Assembly: GCA_020852955.1 (NCBI GenBank)
Contig: JADYZW010000033.1
Location: 24,899-88,898, forward strand
Length of the DNA stretch: 64,000 bases
Direction: 5' to 3'
Source: Deltaproteobacteria bacterium
GTDB taxonomy: Bacteria > Desulfobacterota > Binatia > UTPRO1
This document shows positions 34,809 through 43,826 of this stretch, piece after piece. Under the pieces are notes generated by a model. It saw only the letters and a list, made by a program, of their open reading frames with translations. It did no database searches and was not told the origin of the DNA. Made by a program: the position numbers and the translations under genes. How positions within the stretch are numbered: the stretch's first letter is position 1; every line of letters begins with the position of its first letter.

Positions 34809-36190
34809 GCCCGGATCTGCTTCCGGATTCCCGCCTCGAGCTGTTCCAGCATGTACGACAAATGCCGCGCGTCGAGTCCTGGAAAATTGCCGACCCAGAA
34901 CGTCTGCTTCATCACCTCGTCCGTCACCGCCAGGTCCCCGACGACTCGATAGTCGACGTTTTCGTAGGCAGGCTGATGGGTGAGATTTCCCGCGAAGACC
35001 AGGCGGGTTCCGATCCTCCGGTCGTTCAGGAAGTTCAAGAGATCCTCGCGGTCGATTGCCGCGCCACAGTGCATGGCGAATCCGAACCAGCTCGGATCCG
35101 TACCTGGCGTGGGCTCGACAGGGGTCAAGTGTTCCCGGAGCGGCGGCGACCGGCGGATCTCGTCGAACAGATGGCGCCAGTTGCGCTTTCGTGCGGCGAT
35201 GAACCCATCGAGCTTCTGCAGCTGCGAGTACAGGAGGGAGGCCTGCATGTCGGTCATCTTGAGATTGTACCCGAGCTGACAGTAGACGAATTTATGATCG
35301 TACCCGTATGGAAGTGTCCCCAATTGCCATTGAAACCGCTTTCCGCAGGTATTGTCCTTCCCCGGCTCGCACCAGCAATCGCGCCCCCAATCTCGAATAC
35401 TCTCGGCAACTCGTTTCCACACCGGATGGCTCGCCATCACGGCGCCGCCCTCTCCCGACGTGACGTGATGAGCCGGGTAGAAGCTCAAGGTGCCGAAATC
35501 TCCGAACGACCCCACATACCGATCCCCGATGCCCGATCCCAGGGCATCGCAGCAATCCTCGACCAGAAAAATGCGCTCCTTCCGGCACCACTCGGCGAGA
35601 ACGTCGGCCCGGAAGGGATTCCCCAGCGTATGCGCCAATACGACGGCTCTCGTCTTTGCCGTCCGCGCCGCCATGATCCGCTCAGGAAGCGCGTTGAGGG
35701 TATCGCGGTCGATGTCGACGAAGACCGGCGTCCAGCGGTTCTGGACGATCGGGCTCACGGTCGTTGGGAAGCCCGCGGCAACGGTCACGACCTCGTCGCC
35801 CGGTTCGAGCGGCCGGAGATCGTACTCCTTCAGCAGCGGAGAGCCCAGGCTGGAAATGGCGACGAGATTCGCGCTCGAGCCGCTGTTCACGAGCACGACC
35901 CTGCCGTCGGGATTCATCCATGCCGGAAGCCGGCGCTGCACTTCCTTCGCGAAGCGCCCCGCAGTCAACCAGAGATCGAGGGAGGCGTTCAGGAGACAGC
36001 TGAGATCGTCGAAGTCGAGTACTTTTGCCGAGCTCGGAATGAACGTCTTCCCGGGCTCGAATCGTTCCTGGGAGTTCTTGAGGTCGAAATAGTCGCGGGC
36101 GGCATCCACGACTTTCTTGCGTGCCTCGAAGAGCGGGGAGTCCTCTCCCGCGTGTACGAAGGGATCGAATTCTACGGGCGGCGCAGACAT
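34805..36190 (-). CDS. rfbH: NDP-4-keto-6-deoxysugar 3-dehydratase, second DdhC/RfbH-type paralogue
   Basis: About 461 residues. The lysine-to-histidine change is seen at His241 (SFYPAHHVTSGEGG), and Cys214, Cys272, Cys274 and Cys282 keep the C-x57-C-x-C-x7-C spacing for the [2Fe-2S] cluster. It therefore should deoxygenate C-3 like the protein at 3919. It lies in the GDP-heptose operon rather than with CDP-sugar genes, and its own substrate may be a heptose derivative; that is inference. ATG 36190 is used; an in-frame GTG at 36214 would add eight residues. It is the first gene of the low-GC operon. Confidence 0.9.
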   Translation of the reverse strand: MSAPPVEFDPFVHAGEDSPLFEARKKVVDAARDYFDLKNSQERFEPGKTFIPSSAKVLDFDDLSCLLNASLDLWLTAGRFAKEVQRRLPAWMNPDGRVVLVNSGSSANLVAISSLGSPLLKEYDLRPLEPGDEVVTVAAGFPTTVSPIVQNRWTPVFVDIDRDTLNALPERIMAARTAKTRAVVLAHTLGNPFRADVLAEWCRKERIFLVEDCCDALGSGIGDRYVGSFGDFGTLSFYPAHHVTSGEGGAVMASHPVWKRVAESIRDWGRDCWCEPGKDNTCGKRFQWQLGTLPYGYDHKFVYCQLGYNLKMTDMQASLLYSQLQKLDGFIAARKRNWRHLFDEIRRSPPLREHLTPVEPTPGTDPSWFGFAMHCGAAIDREDLLNFLNDRRIGTRLVFAGNLTHQPAYENVDYRVVGDLAVTDEVMKQTFWVGNFPGLDARHLSYMLEQLEAGIRKQIRA

Positions 36191-36525
36191 GGGAATGGCG
36201 CTCGCTCGCTGCACGTTGCCGCCGGGAGAACCACGAGAGACGCAGGAGGGGTGAGTCCGCCATCGGCCCTGCCGCCGACCTTCCGGCTCATCCAGCCCAC
36301 CGGCGCCGCTTCACTGATTCCCATGTCCTTGCCTGCCACATGCGCCCCTGCCCGGGCAAGACTTCTCGTTGATGGCCCACGAAGATCCCGGGCCTGTCCC
36401 GACCGCGCGCAACGACGCGATGCTATGGCCCATGCACCGTGATCCCAGGAAAGGCCGCGTGCCGCGACGCTCGCCTCGTCATGAGCTTTGACAATCGAAC
36501 TGTCGTCGTGTGATCGTAAAATTCG
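36191..36525. promoter_or_regulatory. Divergent intergenic region between the heptose operon and gmhA-like gene
   Basis: 335 bp without a convincing gene. Toward gmhA there is TTGACA at 36488-36493 and TAAAAT at 36517-36522, but the 23-bp spacing is too long for a normal promoter and the second box nearly touches the annotated ATG. GC falls in the last 60 bp. No clear promoter is visible for the minus operon. Confidence 0.4.
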
Positions 36526-37242
36526 ATGACGCTCGGGGTATTCCCACGGGACGCACTCGGCGCGACGAACGATGAGCTGGCGGCGGTCGAGGATGTGGAG
36601 CGCGCGAGTGCTGGACCGAGCCGTCCACCCAACTCTGTCGAGTACGCCTTCCTCGGGGCCGATGGCCCGTCGGCGTTCGCCCGGGGCTACCTGGACCATC
36701 TCGGCAACGTGCTGGGGAGGATCGACGTCACCGCCATCGATCGCGTGGTCGAAGCGCTGCTCATCGCGCGAGCCGACGACCGCACCACCTTCGTGCTGGG
36801 CAACGGCGGCAGCGCCGCTACCGCGGCCCATTTCGCCAACGACCTCGCCATGGGCACACAACCGCCGAGCCGCCGCTTCCGTGCCTTCAGCCTCGTCGAC
36901 AACGCCGCGCTGCTCTCGGCCGCGGCCAACGACTACGGCTACGAAGAGGTCTTCGTCCGCCAACTGGACGGTGTGCTGCGCCCGCGCGACGTCGTCATCG
37001 CGATCAGCGCTTCCGGGAGCTCGCATAATCTGCTGCGTGCCGTCATGCATGCCAATGCTGCCGGCGCACTCACCATCGGCTTCACGGGTTTCGACGGCGG
37101 GCGACTCCGCCAGCTCGTCCACATCGACGTGCACGTTCCGACCGACAATGGCGAGTACGGCCCCTCCGAGGACGCCCACCTCGCCCTCGCCCACGTGATT
37201 GCGAACTACCTCCGCCTGAGCGCCCGCCGACTTCCCAAGTGA
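36526..37242 (+). CDS. gmhA: Sedoheptulose 7-phosphate isomerase-like SIS protein
   Basis: 238 residues. A SIS domain with VLGNGGSAATAAHFANDLA and SASGSSHNLLRAVMHA matches GmhA, which converts sedoheptulose 7-phosphate to D-glycero-D-manno-heptose 7-phosphate, the entry step of the heptose pathway. About 45 residues precede the usual GmhA start, so the true start may be an internal GTG. Its GC is higher than that of the adjacent heptose operon. No phosphatase of the GmhB type is present in this window. Confidence 0.83.
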   Translation: MTLGVFPRDALGATNDELAAVEDVERASAGPSRPPNSVEYAFLGADGPSAFARGYLDHLGNVLGRIDVTAIDRVVEALLIARADDRTTFVLGNGGSAATAAHFANDLAMGTQPPSRRFRAFSLVDNAALLSAAANDYGYEEVFVRQLDGVLRPRDVVIAISASGSSHNLLRAVMHANAAGALTIGFTGFDGGRLRQLVHIDVHVPTDNGEYGPSEDAHLALAHVIANYLRLSARRLPK

Positions 37243-37264
37243 GGGAGCCCCGCTACGGGCTCCC
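37243..37264. terminator. Bidirectional hairpin between convergent genes
   Basis: GGGAGCCC, six-base loop, GGGCTCCC: a perfect 8-bp stem directly after the gmhA stop and containing the stop of the convergent GT-C gene. There is no T-run, but the position fits a two-way terminator. Confidence 0.65.
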
Positions 37265-39082
37265 GGACTTCGCCGCAACGAACGCGTAGGCGTCCGCCGG
37301 AACCCTGATCTGTTCCACGTAGCGCTCTCCCGGTGTGAGCTCGACCGTCACCTCGGTTGTCTCGGGCGAAGCCGACCAGACCTCGAATCCGGAGCGAGTC
37401 TCGATCGAGGTTCCCACGAGGGGGCCCTGCGTGGACGTTGCGCGCGCAACGCGGTGCGTGGAATCCGTCGCAACCTGCATGACGACATTCTCGCCGTCCG
37501 CACGCGCGAGGCGACCCACGATCCGCTGGTCGTCCGCTGCGGTGACCGTCAGGCGGTCGTCGAAGCGATACACTCGGAACTGGTCGGCGACGCCCGCAGC
37601 GGATGCGGGAACGGCGACGCCGTCGTCGTCGTGGAGCACGAGGAACATCGCGCGGGCATCGCCAGGCTTCGAAACGTCGCCGAACGTCGCCTCGGACGCT
37701 CCGCTGGCGCGCCGACCGTTCCGGGATTCCGCGATCCACACTCCGACGGAGTCGCCGGCGGCCCAGCGCCACGGGCCGCGCAAGGTATCGCGGATCGATT
37801 CGGGATCGGCACCCAGCTCGTCGAGCACCCCCCCGATCTTCAGCAGCGATCCGAGCGTCAAGATACCCACGAGCTCGATGGAGCGGCCCAGCGGCTCGCG
37901 GAGATCCGTGCGGGACAAGTTCACGCGGGCGTAGCCCAGCTCGGCGACCGCCCTTCGACGTGCGACGGAGATGCCGGCCGGAACGATCATCGCCAGCAAC
38001 GCCACCGTATGAACCAACGCCGCGGCGCCGATCGTACGCCGTGGCGCCGCAACGCGTGCCGCGATGGCACCCACACCGGTGGCGAACAACCACGCCCGAA
38101 ACGGAACCGTGGAATCGAAGTAGAGGAAAAAAGCGCCCCGCGGAAGGAGCGCGACGCACAGGGTCGGCAGCGCGAACCCGAACCCCACGAGCGCCTTGAC
38201 TAGGGTATCTCCGCGTCGGCACGCAAGCGTCACGATGCCGATGACGAGGAAGACGCTCCAGGCGGCGGTGGTCAGATGTCCCGGATCGCTCCAGCTGGGC
38301 GATGCCTCCGCAGCGATCTCGAGCACCCGCCCTTCGAGAAACAGTGCCCGCCACAGCGCCGTCGAGTACGGCGCGCCCGCCCCTCCCGCATGCCGGAACA
38401 CGCCGAATCCCAGCGCCAGGATGTTGGGAAGAACCATGGGCGCCGCGAGCACCGCACCCACGAGCATTCCGAAGGCGCCCCGCCGGCCGATCGGCGCCTT
38501 CCATGCCAGGCCGACGAGAAACATCGGCAGAACGAGCGTCGCGGTCAGATGCGACTGGATCACGAACGCAGCAGCGATGCATGCGAGGACGAACCCGCGA
38601 GGGTCGCGTGCCTGCACCCAGCGCACGATGCCCGAGACGAACAGCAGCGTCGTCGGCAGCACGATGGAGGTACTGATCGGCGCGCATCCCGAGCTGATCG
38701 ACAGCGGATGCAACGCAAGCGCCCAACCGGCGATCCCCGCCTCACGCTGTCGCGCCGGACCGCCAACCACGGCGAAGAGACGCCACCAGCCCACGACGGC
38801 GGCGGCGTGAATCACGCCGACGAGCAACAGCACGTCGGAGAACCGGTCGCGCGGCAGAAGGCCGATCGCAGTCACCCACGCGAACAGAGGCCCCAGCTTG
38901 AACGGCGTCCAGCCGACTCCAGGGCCCGCGGGAAGCAGATGGCCCTGTAGGACGCCGCGCCCCTCGAGCAGGATGCCCACCTGGTCCGGCCCGAAGTAGC
39001 TCGCTTCGGGAAACACGATCCGCACGACCAGCGCGACCACGAACAGCCCCAATGCCTGGAGATACGCTCGATTCATTATCAT
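37253..39082 (-). CDS. Large multi-spanning membrane protein, GT-C/GT39-like
   Basis: About 609 residues. Roughly ten membrane segments fill residues ~1-400, then ~200 soluble, beta-rich residues. An acidic residue follows the first segment (FPEASYFGPDQVG). The layout is that of GT-C glycosyltransferases using polyprenyl-linked donors, but family motifs are weak, so this is a structural call. ATG 39082 (ATGATAATG, second ATG at 39076) is used because the upstream part of the frame is non-hydrophobic. It converges with gmhA at the hairpin at 37243. Confidence 0.65.
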   Translation of the reverse strand: MIMNRAYLQALGLFVVALVVRIVFPEASYFGPDQVGILLEGRGVLQGHLLPAGPGVGWTPFKLGPLFAWVTAIGLLPRDRFSDVLLLVGVIHAAAVVGWWRLFAVVGGPARQREAGIAGWALALHPLSISSGCAPISTSIVLPTTLLFVSGIVRWVQARDPRGFVLACIAAAFVIQSHLTATLVLPMFLVGLAWKAPIGRRGAFGMLVGAVLAAPMVLPNILALGFGVFRHAGGAGAPYSTALWRALFLEGRVLEIAAEASPSWSDPGHLTTAAWSVFLVIGIVTLACRRGDTLVKALVGFGFALPTLCVALLPRGAFFLYFDSTVPFRAWLFATGVGAIAARVAAPRRTIGAAALVHTVALLAMIVPAGISVARRRAVAELGYARVNLSRTDLREPLGRSIELVGILTLGSLLKIGGVLDELGADPESIRDTLRGPWRWAAGDSVGVWIAESRNGRRASGASEATFGDVSKPGDARAMFLVLHDDDGVAVPASAAGVADQFRVYRFDDRLTVTAADDQRIVGRLARADGENVVMQVATDSTHRVARATSTQGPLVGTSIETRSGFEVWSASPETTEVTVELTPGERYVEQIRVPADAYAFVAAKSGSP

Positions 39083-39224
39083 GCGCGCGTTCGCCCTCGT
39101 CCGGGGGAACCTCTGCGACTCGATGGAAGGACGGCTCGTGACCGGTTCGCACACGCCGCGGATCGCAATCCTGGACGAGACTCCGGCGCGTGAAAGCGCC
39201 GGCCGTCGACGCTCAGGAATCGAG

Positions 39225-39258
39225 GGGGGTGACGCCCGTTGCTCGCTCCGTCACCCCT
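39225..39258 (-). terminator. Hairpin at end of SnoaL-like gene
   Basis: GGGGTGACG and CGTCACCCC form a 9-bp stem with a 14-base loop. The stop codon of the minus-strand gene lies in the arm. No T-run follows. Confidence 0.5.
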
Positions 39259-39835
39259 GCGTAGGTGAAGCGGGCTCGGCCTTGGCGGGCGGAGTAGGCA
39301 CGCCCTCCGCAGGCGCGGGGCCCGTGTGCGCACCCGCTCCGGATCCGCTCTGCGTCGTGTTCCCGACGACGTACGAGCGAAGATCCTGGCAGAGCCACGT
39401 GCCCCCTTCGAGCGCCATGACCGCCACGGCACGATACGAGCCGTGCTGGGAATCCCCGGTGCCGTCCTGGGGAGGATTCTGCCCGCCGACCTTGATCGAA
39501 ATGTCCGCGACGGCATGGCCCTCGCCGATCATGCGCACGTTCTCGAGCGAGTGGGCCAGCTTCATGTTCTGCTTCTCGAGATCACCCATCGACTCCGTCA
39601 GGAGCTTCAGGATCCGCGCCTTGCCCTTGATGATCTTGGCGTCCCCGACCGGTGCGACGTACGTCGCGTCTTCGACGAACAGCCGGCCGAGACACGTCGG
39701 GTCGCTGGCCGCGAAACAGCGGTCGAGCTGCGCCAGCACCTGCTTGATCGCGTCGTCCGCCTTGGACGCCGCGAGGCTCGGCGTGGCGACCGCAATAGCC
39801 GAGGCGATCAAGGCAGCGATGAGGGGCTTCTTCAT
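39251..39835 (-). CDS. Secreted SnoaL/ketosteroid-isomerase-fold protein
   Basis: 194 residues. A signal peptide (MKKPLIAALIASAIAVA, cleavage about residue 22) is followed by an NTF2-like fold: AIKQVLAQLDRCFAASDPTC, LFVEDATYVAP, KIIKGKARILKLLTE. The C-terminus is Pro/Ala-rich. The fold binds small ligands or catalyses isomerisations; no catalytic set can be assigned. GGAGG lies 7 bases before the ATG. It is divergent from the GYPPCC-motif gene (172 bp). Confidence 0.77.
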   Translation of the reverse strand: MKKPLIAALIASAIAVATPSLAASKADDAIKQVLAQLDRCFAASDPTCLGRLFVEDATYVAPVGDAKIIKGKARILKLLTESMGDLEKQNMKLAHSLENVRMIGEGHAVADISIKVGGQNPPQDGTGDSQHGSYRAVAVMALEGGTWLCQDLRSYVVGNTTQSGSGAGAHTGPAPAEGVPTPPAKAEPASPTQG

Positions 39836-40007
39836 GCGTTCCTCCCGCGGGCGTCTCGAGCCCGGCGATTGTCGAGGCAACCTGCCAAATACCCCCGTGC
39901 CCCGCAAGGTAGCCGCATGGAGACCTCCTTCATTGTCGGGTGCCGCGGGGTGAAGTAGCGTCCCGTCCGATGCGCGCCGGCATTCGCCTCCGGTCAGGGA
40001 GCTCGCA

Positions 40008-41192
40008 GTGAGCGCGAGCGCGACGCACCCGACCCAGCTGTTCGTCGTCGTGGAACGCGCATCCGCGCGCATGCGCATGCGCCTCGTCCCCGTCCAGGAC
40101 GATGGCGAGCACCCCCCTGCGGTCAACCGAGGCATGGGGATCGTCCCGCTCGAGGCGCTCGGGGAACGCGATGACCGTGCGCTGACGGAGGTGTACCACG
40201 CCTTCCGGCGTCTCGAGCTCCCGGACGCGGCGTGCGGCAACGTGCCCGATCGGCTCGCGAACGCATTCTCCGCATGGAGAGATGCGCTCGCACTGTCCGG
40301 TATCGATCTCCGGCTCGAGCGGCGCGCGCTCTACGGCATGGCGCTGCCGCACACCGACTGGCGAGGGAGTAGCAGTGGAATCTCCGCCCGTCCCTGGGAC
40401 GTCGAGCTGACGGCGCTCGCGGCGGGGTTGCGCACCATCGTCAAGCTGGACGGCGTTCCCGCCGAGCTCGTCGAGACCCTGCGCGCGCTCGTCGAGCAGC
40501 GCGGCTTGAGGGTCGAGGTCGTAGCGCAGCATACGGCAGCGGGGTCGGAGGATCCGTCGAGATCCGTCACGCTCCTCGTCGCCCGCGACGGGTCGACGTT
40601 GGGCGAGGCGCGGGAGCTGGAAGCGCTGTTGCTCGCCCCTCGCGGTGCTGCCGGCGTGACGGCCGCTACGATCCGCATGGGAGCGCTGCTCGGCTATCCC
40701 CCCTGTTGCACGGACCGGTTCACCCGCGTCGCCGCGCAAAACGACACGACGCTGGCCTGGGCCCTGTTGCCGGGTGTCCCGCACCCTCCGGCCTCACCAG
40801 CGACGCAGTGGCTCCATCCCGCGTTGGCGTTGCTCTCGCACTCGCCCTGCGACCTCCACTGCGCCGCAAGCGTCGCGCTCGGGGAACGCCTGGTGGACGA
40901 GATCGAAGCCACGCAACCGAGCTTCGCAGCCGCCTGGCGTTCCCTGACCGCTCGCGTGCAGGTGATCGACCATCGCGGCGATCGCCTCGCCCTGACCGTG
41001 GACGGCTCCCTGGAATCCGGGGCGACGATCACCGCGGCGGACATCGTGGCGTCTGGCCGCAGCGATCCCCACGTCACGGCCACCGCAGAGATGCTGGTCG
41101 GACGGACGGTCCGTTCGGATACCGGCGGCCTGACGATCGCGGGCGGTGGTTGGCATGCCCCCTACGTCGCCGATCACCGCGGTCCATCCTGA
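40008..41192 (+). CDS. GYPPCC-motif protein (DUF483-like)
   Basis: 394 residues. The most specific element is LLGYPPCCTDRF (GYPPCC at residues 229-234), followed by SHSPCDLHC at 279-285; this combination resembles archaeal/bacterial DUF483-type proteins, a tentative link. No membrane segment or signal peptide is seen. The paired cysteines could bind a metal. The GTG start has AGGGAG about 8 bases upstream. It converges with the double-PhyH gene. Function unknown. Confidence 0.7.
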   Translation: MSASATHPTQLFVVVERASARMRMRLVPVQDDGEHPPAVNRGMGIVPLEALGERDDRALTEVYHAFRRLELPDAACGNVPDRLANAFSAWRDALALSGIDLRLERRALYGMALPHTDWRGSSSGISARPWDVELTALAAGLRTIVKLDGVPAELVETLRALVEQRGLRVEVVAQHTAAGSEDPSRSVTLLVARDGSTLGEARELEALLLAPRGAAGVTAATIRMGALLGYPPCCTDRFTRVAAQNDTTLAWALLPGVPHPPASPATQWLHPALALLSHSPCDLHCAASVALGERLVDEIEATQPSFAAAWRSLTARVQVIDHRGDRLALTVDGSLESGATITAADIVASGRSDPHVTATAEMLVGRTVRSDTGGLTIAGGGWHAPYVADHRGPS

Positions 41193-41243
41193 GCTCGGCA
41201 CGCGCGCACTCCTCGAGCGTTCGCGCGACCGTCGCCGGGACGT

Positions 41244-43826
41244 TCACCAATCCTGCAGGCCGTGCTCGGCGAGCACCTCCGCGTCTCCTCGGCGTCCGTA
41301 GCGAATCACCACGGCAGGACGATCTTCCGCCGTCACGTTCGGTCGAGAGCCGTGGAGGACGTTGAAGTGCCATAGGAGCGTATCGCCGGGACTGCCGGGA
41401 ATGGGCACGGCATGCTCCCAATCCGCCGTCCCCGGAGCCACCACTCCGGCGTGGTCTCCTTCTTCTTGATGCGGCAGGAGCCCAAGGCGGTGGCTGTAGG
41501 GCACCAGCCAGATGCATCCGCGCTCGATCGAGGTGGGCACGACGTACGTGAAGACGGCGACGACCTCCTTGAATCCGAAATCCTTCGTGTAGCTGGCGTC
41601 CTGGTGCAGGCCCGTCTCGACACCCCCGTTGGCGACCTTGTACATGACCTGCCCGCTGCCAATCATGTGGACCTCGTGGGCGAGCAGCACGTCGAGCAGC
41701 GACACGAACAACGGATCGTTCGCGTAGCGCCGCATGGCGGGAGAGGTCGGCAGGGTCAACGGCGCGCAGATCAACTGGCGCTCGCCCACCCGGCTGAAGA
41801 CGCCGCCGCTCGGGGTGAGCAAGCCGTGGCGCTCCATCTTCGCCTCGGGCAGCTCGCGGTACGCGAGCTCCACGGCCTGTCGGATCTCGACGAGCATCGG
41901 CTCCATGTACGACCGCAGCAGTCCCCGGACGATGATGAAGCCGACGTCGGCGTAGACCCGTGCGGCGCGCGCCAGGTCGATCGCATCGGCGTCGAACTCC
42001 ACCGGCGACAGGCTCGCGAGGCGGGGCAGATCGCGGACCGAGCTCCAGATCGCCGCGGGGCGCGCACCGGAAGAAACGACCCCCGCACGCCGGCGCGCGC
42101 CGGCGCCCCGTCCGCCGTCGCGCGACGGCTCCGGAGGCGCGTCGTCCTGACCGCGCGCACTCGACGAGCCTTGCGGGCGCTCGTCCTCGGGAGCGGGTGG
42201 CGGCACCGGTACGGACAAGAGATCGTCGATCGCGCGCGTGTGCGGCCGCAGGTGGGTGATGAGGGCTCGAAAGCGATCGAGCGTGCCGGCGGGCAAATCG
42301 CGGCCCCGATAGCTGTAGGCGATGCCGTCGACCGTCTGGAAGGACCTCACCCCCGGCTTCGCCCGCCGCAGGTCGAAGATCATGTCGCCGACGTTCAGGG
42401 TCAGGGCTTCTCCTTCGCGCGCGATGTCGCCGAGTTCCCATGCGGAGGCGACGCGGGACACGGCTGCGGCGAGCGCCGCACGAATTCCCGGATCGACGCT
42501 CACGCGCGATCGATCGTCGGCCGGCGCCAGCGGCGCCTCCCCCGGATCCGCTGCCGCCGCGGCAGCGGGAGGCTCGGCCGACGCGCCGGCCGCCCGCTCC
42601 GTCGGCCATCGTGAGAGGTGCCCCTTCGCCGCGGCTTCCGCCTCCGACAACAAGCGCTCGATCGCGAGCGATCGCCGCGGCCGCCGCAGCTCGGCGACGC
42701 GGGTCGTCTCCGAAATGGCGTCGTCACCCGCCATGCCGACGTAGTACGAGTCGTCGACGGCGAAGACGTCCGTGATCGCCTCGTCGTTCTCGCGGCCACG
42801 GTAGAAGAACGTCTGCGCCGGCTCGGGCACCATGGCGCCCGCCGCGGCGACGCGAAGGCGCCCGCTGACGTTCGGAGGCGAAGCGTGGATCAGTCCCGGA
42901 TGGAAGACGAGCAGATCGCCGGCGCGCATCGGGATCGGCTGCAGGCATGCCTTCAGTCGCTCGGCGAACTCGGCGTAGGGAAACGCCACGTACGGCAAGC
43001 GCGGATCGGCCGAAAGCAGGTGGCTTCCCCGCACCGCGTAGAGACAACCGTTGCGCTCGTCGACGTCCACGAGCGGCGCCCAGAACGTCACCGGCGTCCA
43101 CGTGCGCTCGTCGACGAAGGTCGGATCCTGATGCAAAGGGAAGGCGGTCTCGCCCTCGCACCCCTTCGACATGAAGGTGCCGAAGATCATCCGATGACCT
43201 GGGAACAAGACCTTCAATCGCGCCGCCATGACCGCCCGCACCTCGCGATCGGTGAAGGCGCGGGCCGCCGGGGGCTGAAACCAGCTCGTGTAGAATCCGG
43301 CGTCCTGGGTTCCGTGGATCTGCCGATGCGCCTGCGCCAGCGTCTCGATGTCCGCTGGCGCGAGAAAGCGCTCCACGACAAAGTAGCCGTCACGCCAGAA
43401 GGCGGTCTCGACGTCCGGGCGCGAAGAAAGTCCGGGGAGCGCGCCGGCCAGCGCCCGAAGGCACGCGGCGGTCGCGATGGCGCGGCTCTCGGCGGCGGCC
43501 GCGGCCCGTCGCCCGCCGACCGGCGCCGGGATTGCCACCCATGATCCGTCGCCCTGCTGCGCGCTCAGAATCTCGGCGACGGCGTCGCCCGTGAGCGGCT
43601 CGGCCGGGTCGGTCGAGCCGCTCCGCGGCGCCTGGACCGGCCCCGCGGGAGCGGACGCGGCCTCACGAGCGACGGCGTCCGCCCCGGGTATGCCGCGCGC
43701 CGCGAGCTCCGCGGCGGCGGCGACCACGGATCGGTCGGTCCCGCCCGCAGACGCCACGAGATAGTCCACCCCGCGGATGATGGCCTGACGAAGGGCGAAC
43801 ATGTCGGGCACGGTGGCCCCGCTCAT
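41244..43826 (-). CDS. Double PhyH dioxygenase with N-terminal helical region
   Basis: 860 residues. Residues 1-130 are helical with LRQAIIRGVDYLVAS and ILSAQQGDGSWVA, like a fragment of a terpene-cyclase/prenyltransferase-type barrel. The first PhyH domain (~140-345) has His232, Asp234 and His314; its closest relative here is the protein at 16546. A linker of about 270 residues contains a small beta unit (LNVGDMIFDLRRAKPG). The second PhyH domain (~640-860) has His741, Asp743 (TGLHQDASYTK) and His825 (VLHGSRPN). Both iron sites look intact. Its ATG overlaps the TauD-like gene (ATGA). Two successive oxidations of one substrate are conceivable. Confidence 0.83.
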   Translation of the reverse strand: MSGATVPDMFALRQAIIRGVDYLVASAGGTDRSVVAAAAELAARGIPGADAVAREAASAPAGPVQAPRSGSTDPAEPLTGDAVAEILSAQQGDGSWVAIPAPVGGRRAAAAAESRAIATAACLRALAGALPGLSSRPDVETAFWRDGYFVVERFLAPADIETLAQAHRQIHGTQDAGFYTSWFQPPAARAFTDREVRAVMAARLKVLFPGHRMIFGTFMSKGCEGETAFPLHQDPTFVDERTWTPVTFWAPLVDVDERNGCLYAVRGSHLLSADPRLPYVAFPYAEFAERLKACLQPIPMRAGDLLVFHPGLIHASPPNVSGRLRVAAAGAMVPEPAQTFFYRGRENDEAITDVFAVDDSYYVGMAGDDAISETTRVAELRRPRRSLAIERLLSEAEAAAKGHLSRWPTERAAGASAEPPAAAAAADPGEAPLAPADDRSRVSVDPGIRAALAAAVSRVASAWELGDIAREGEALTLNVGDMIFDLRRAKPGVRSFQTVDGIAYSYRGRDLPAGTLDRFRALITHLRPHTRAIDDLLSVPVPPPAPEDERPQGSSSARGQDDAPPEPSRDGGRGAGARRRAGVVSSGARPAAIWSSVRDLPRLASLSPVEFDADAIDLARAARVYADVGFIIVRGLLRSYMEPMLVEIRQAVELAYRELPEAKMERHGLLTPSGGVFSRVGERQLICAPLTLPTSPAMRRYANDPLFVSLLDVLLAHEVHMIGSGQVMYKVANGGVETGLHQDASYTKDFGFKEVVAVFTYVVPTSIERGCIWLVPYSHRLGLLPHQEEGDHAGVVAPGTADWEHAVPIPGSPGDTLLWHFNVLHGSRPNVTAEDRPAVVIRYGRRGDAEVLAEHGLQDW

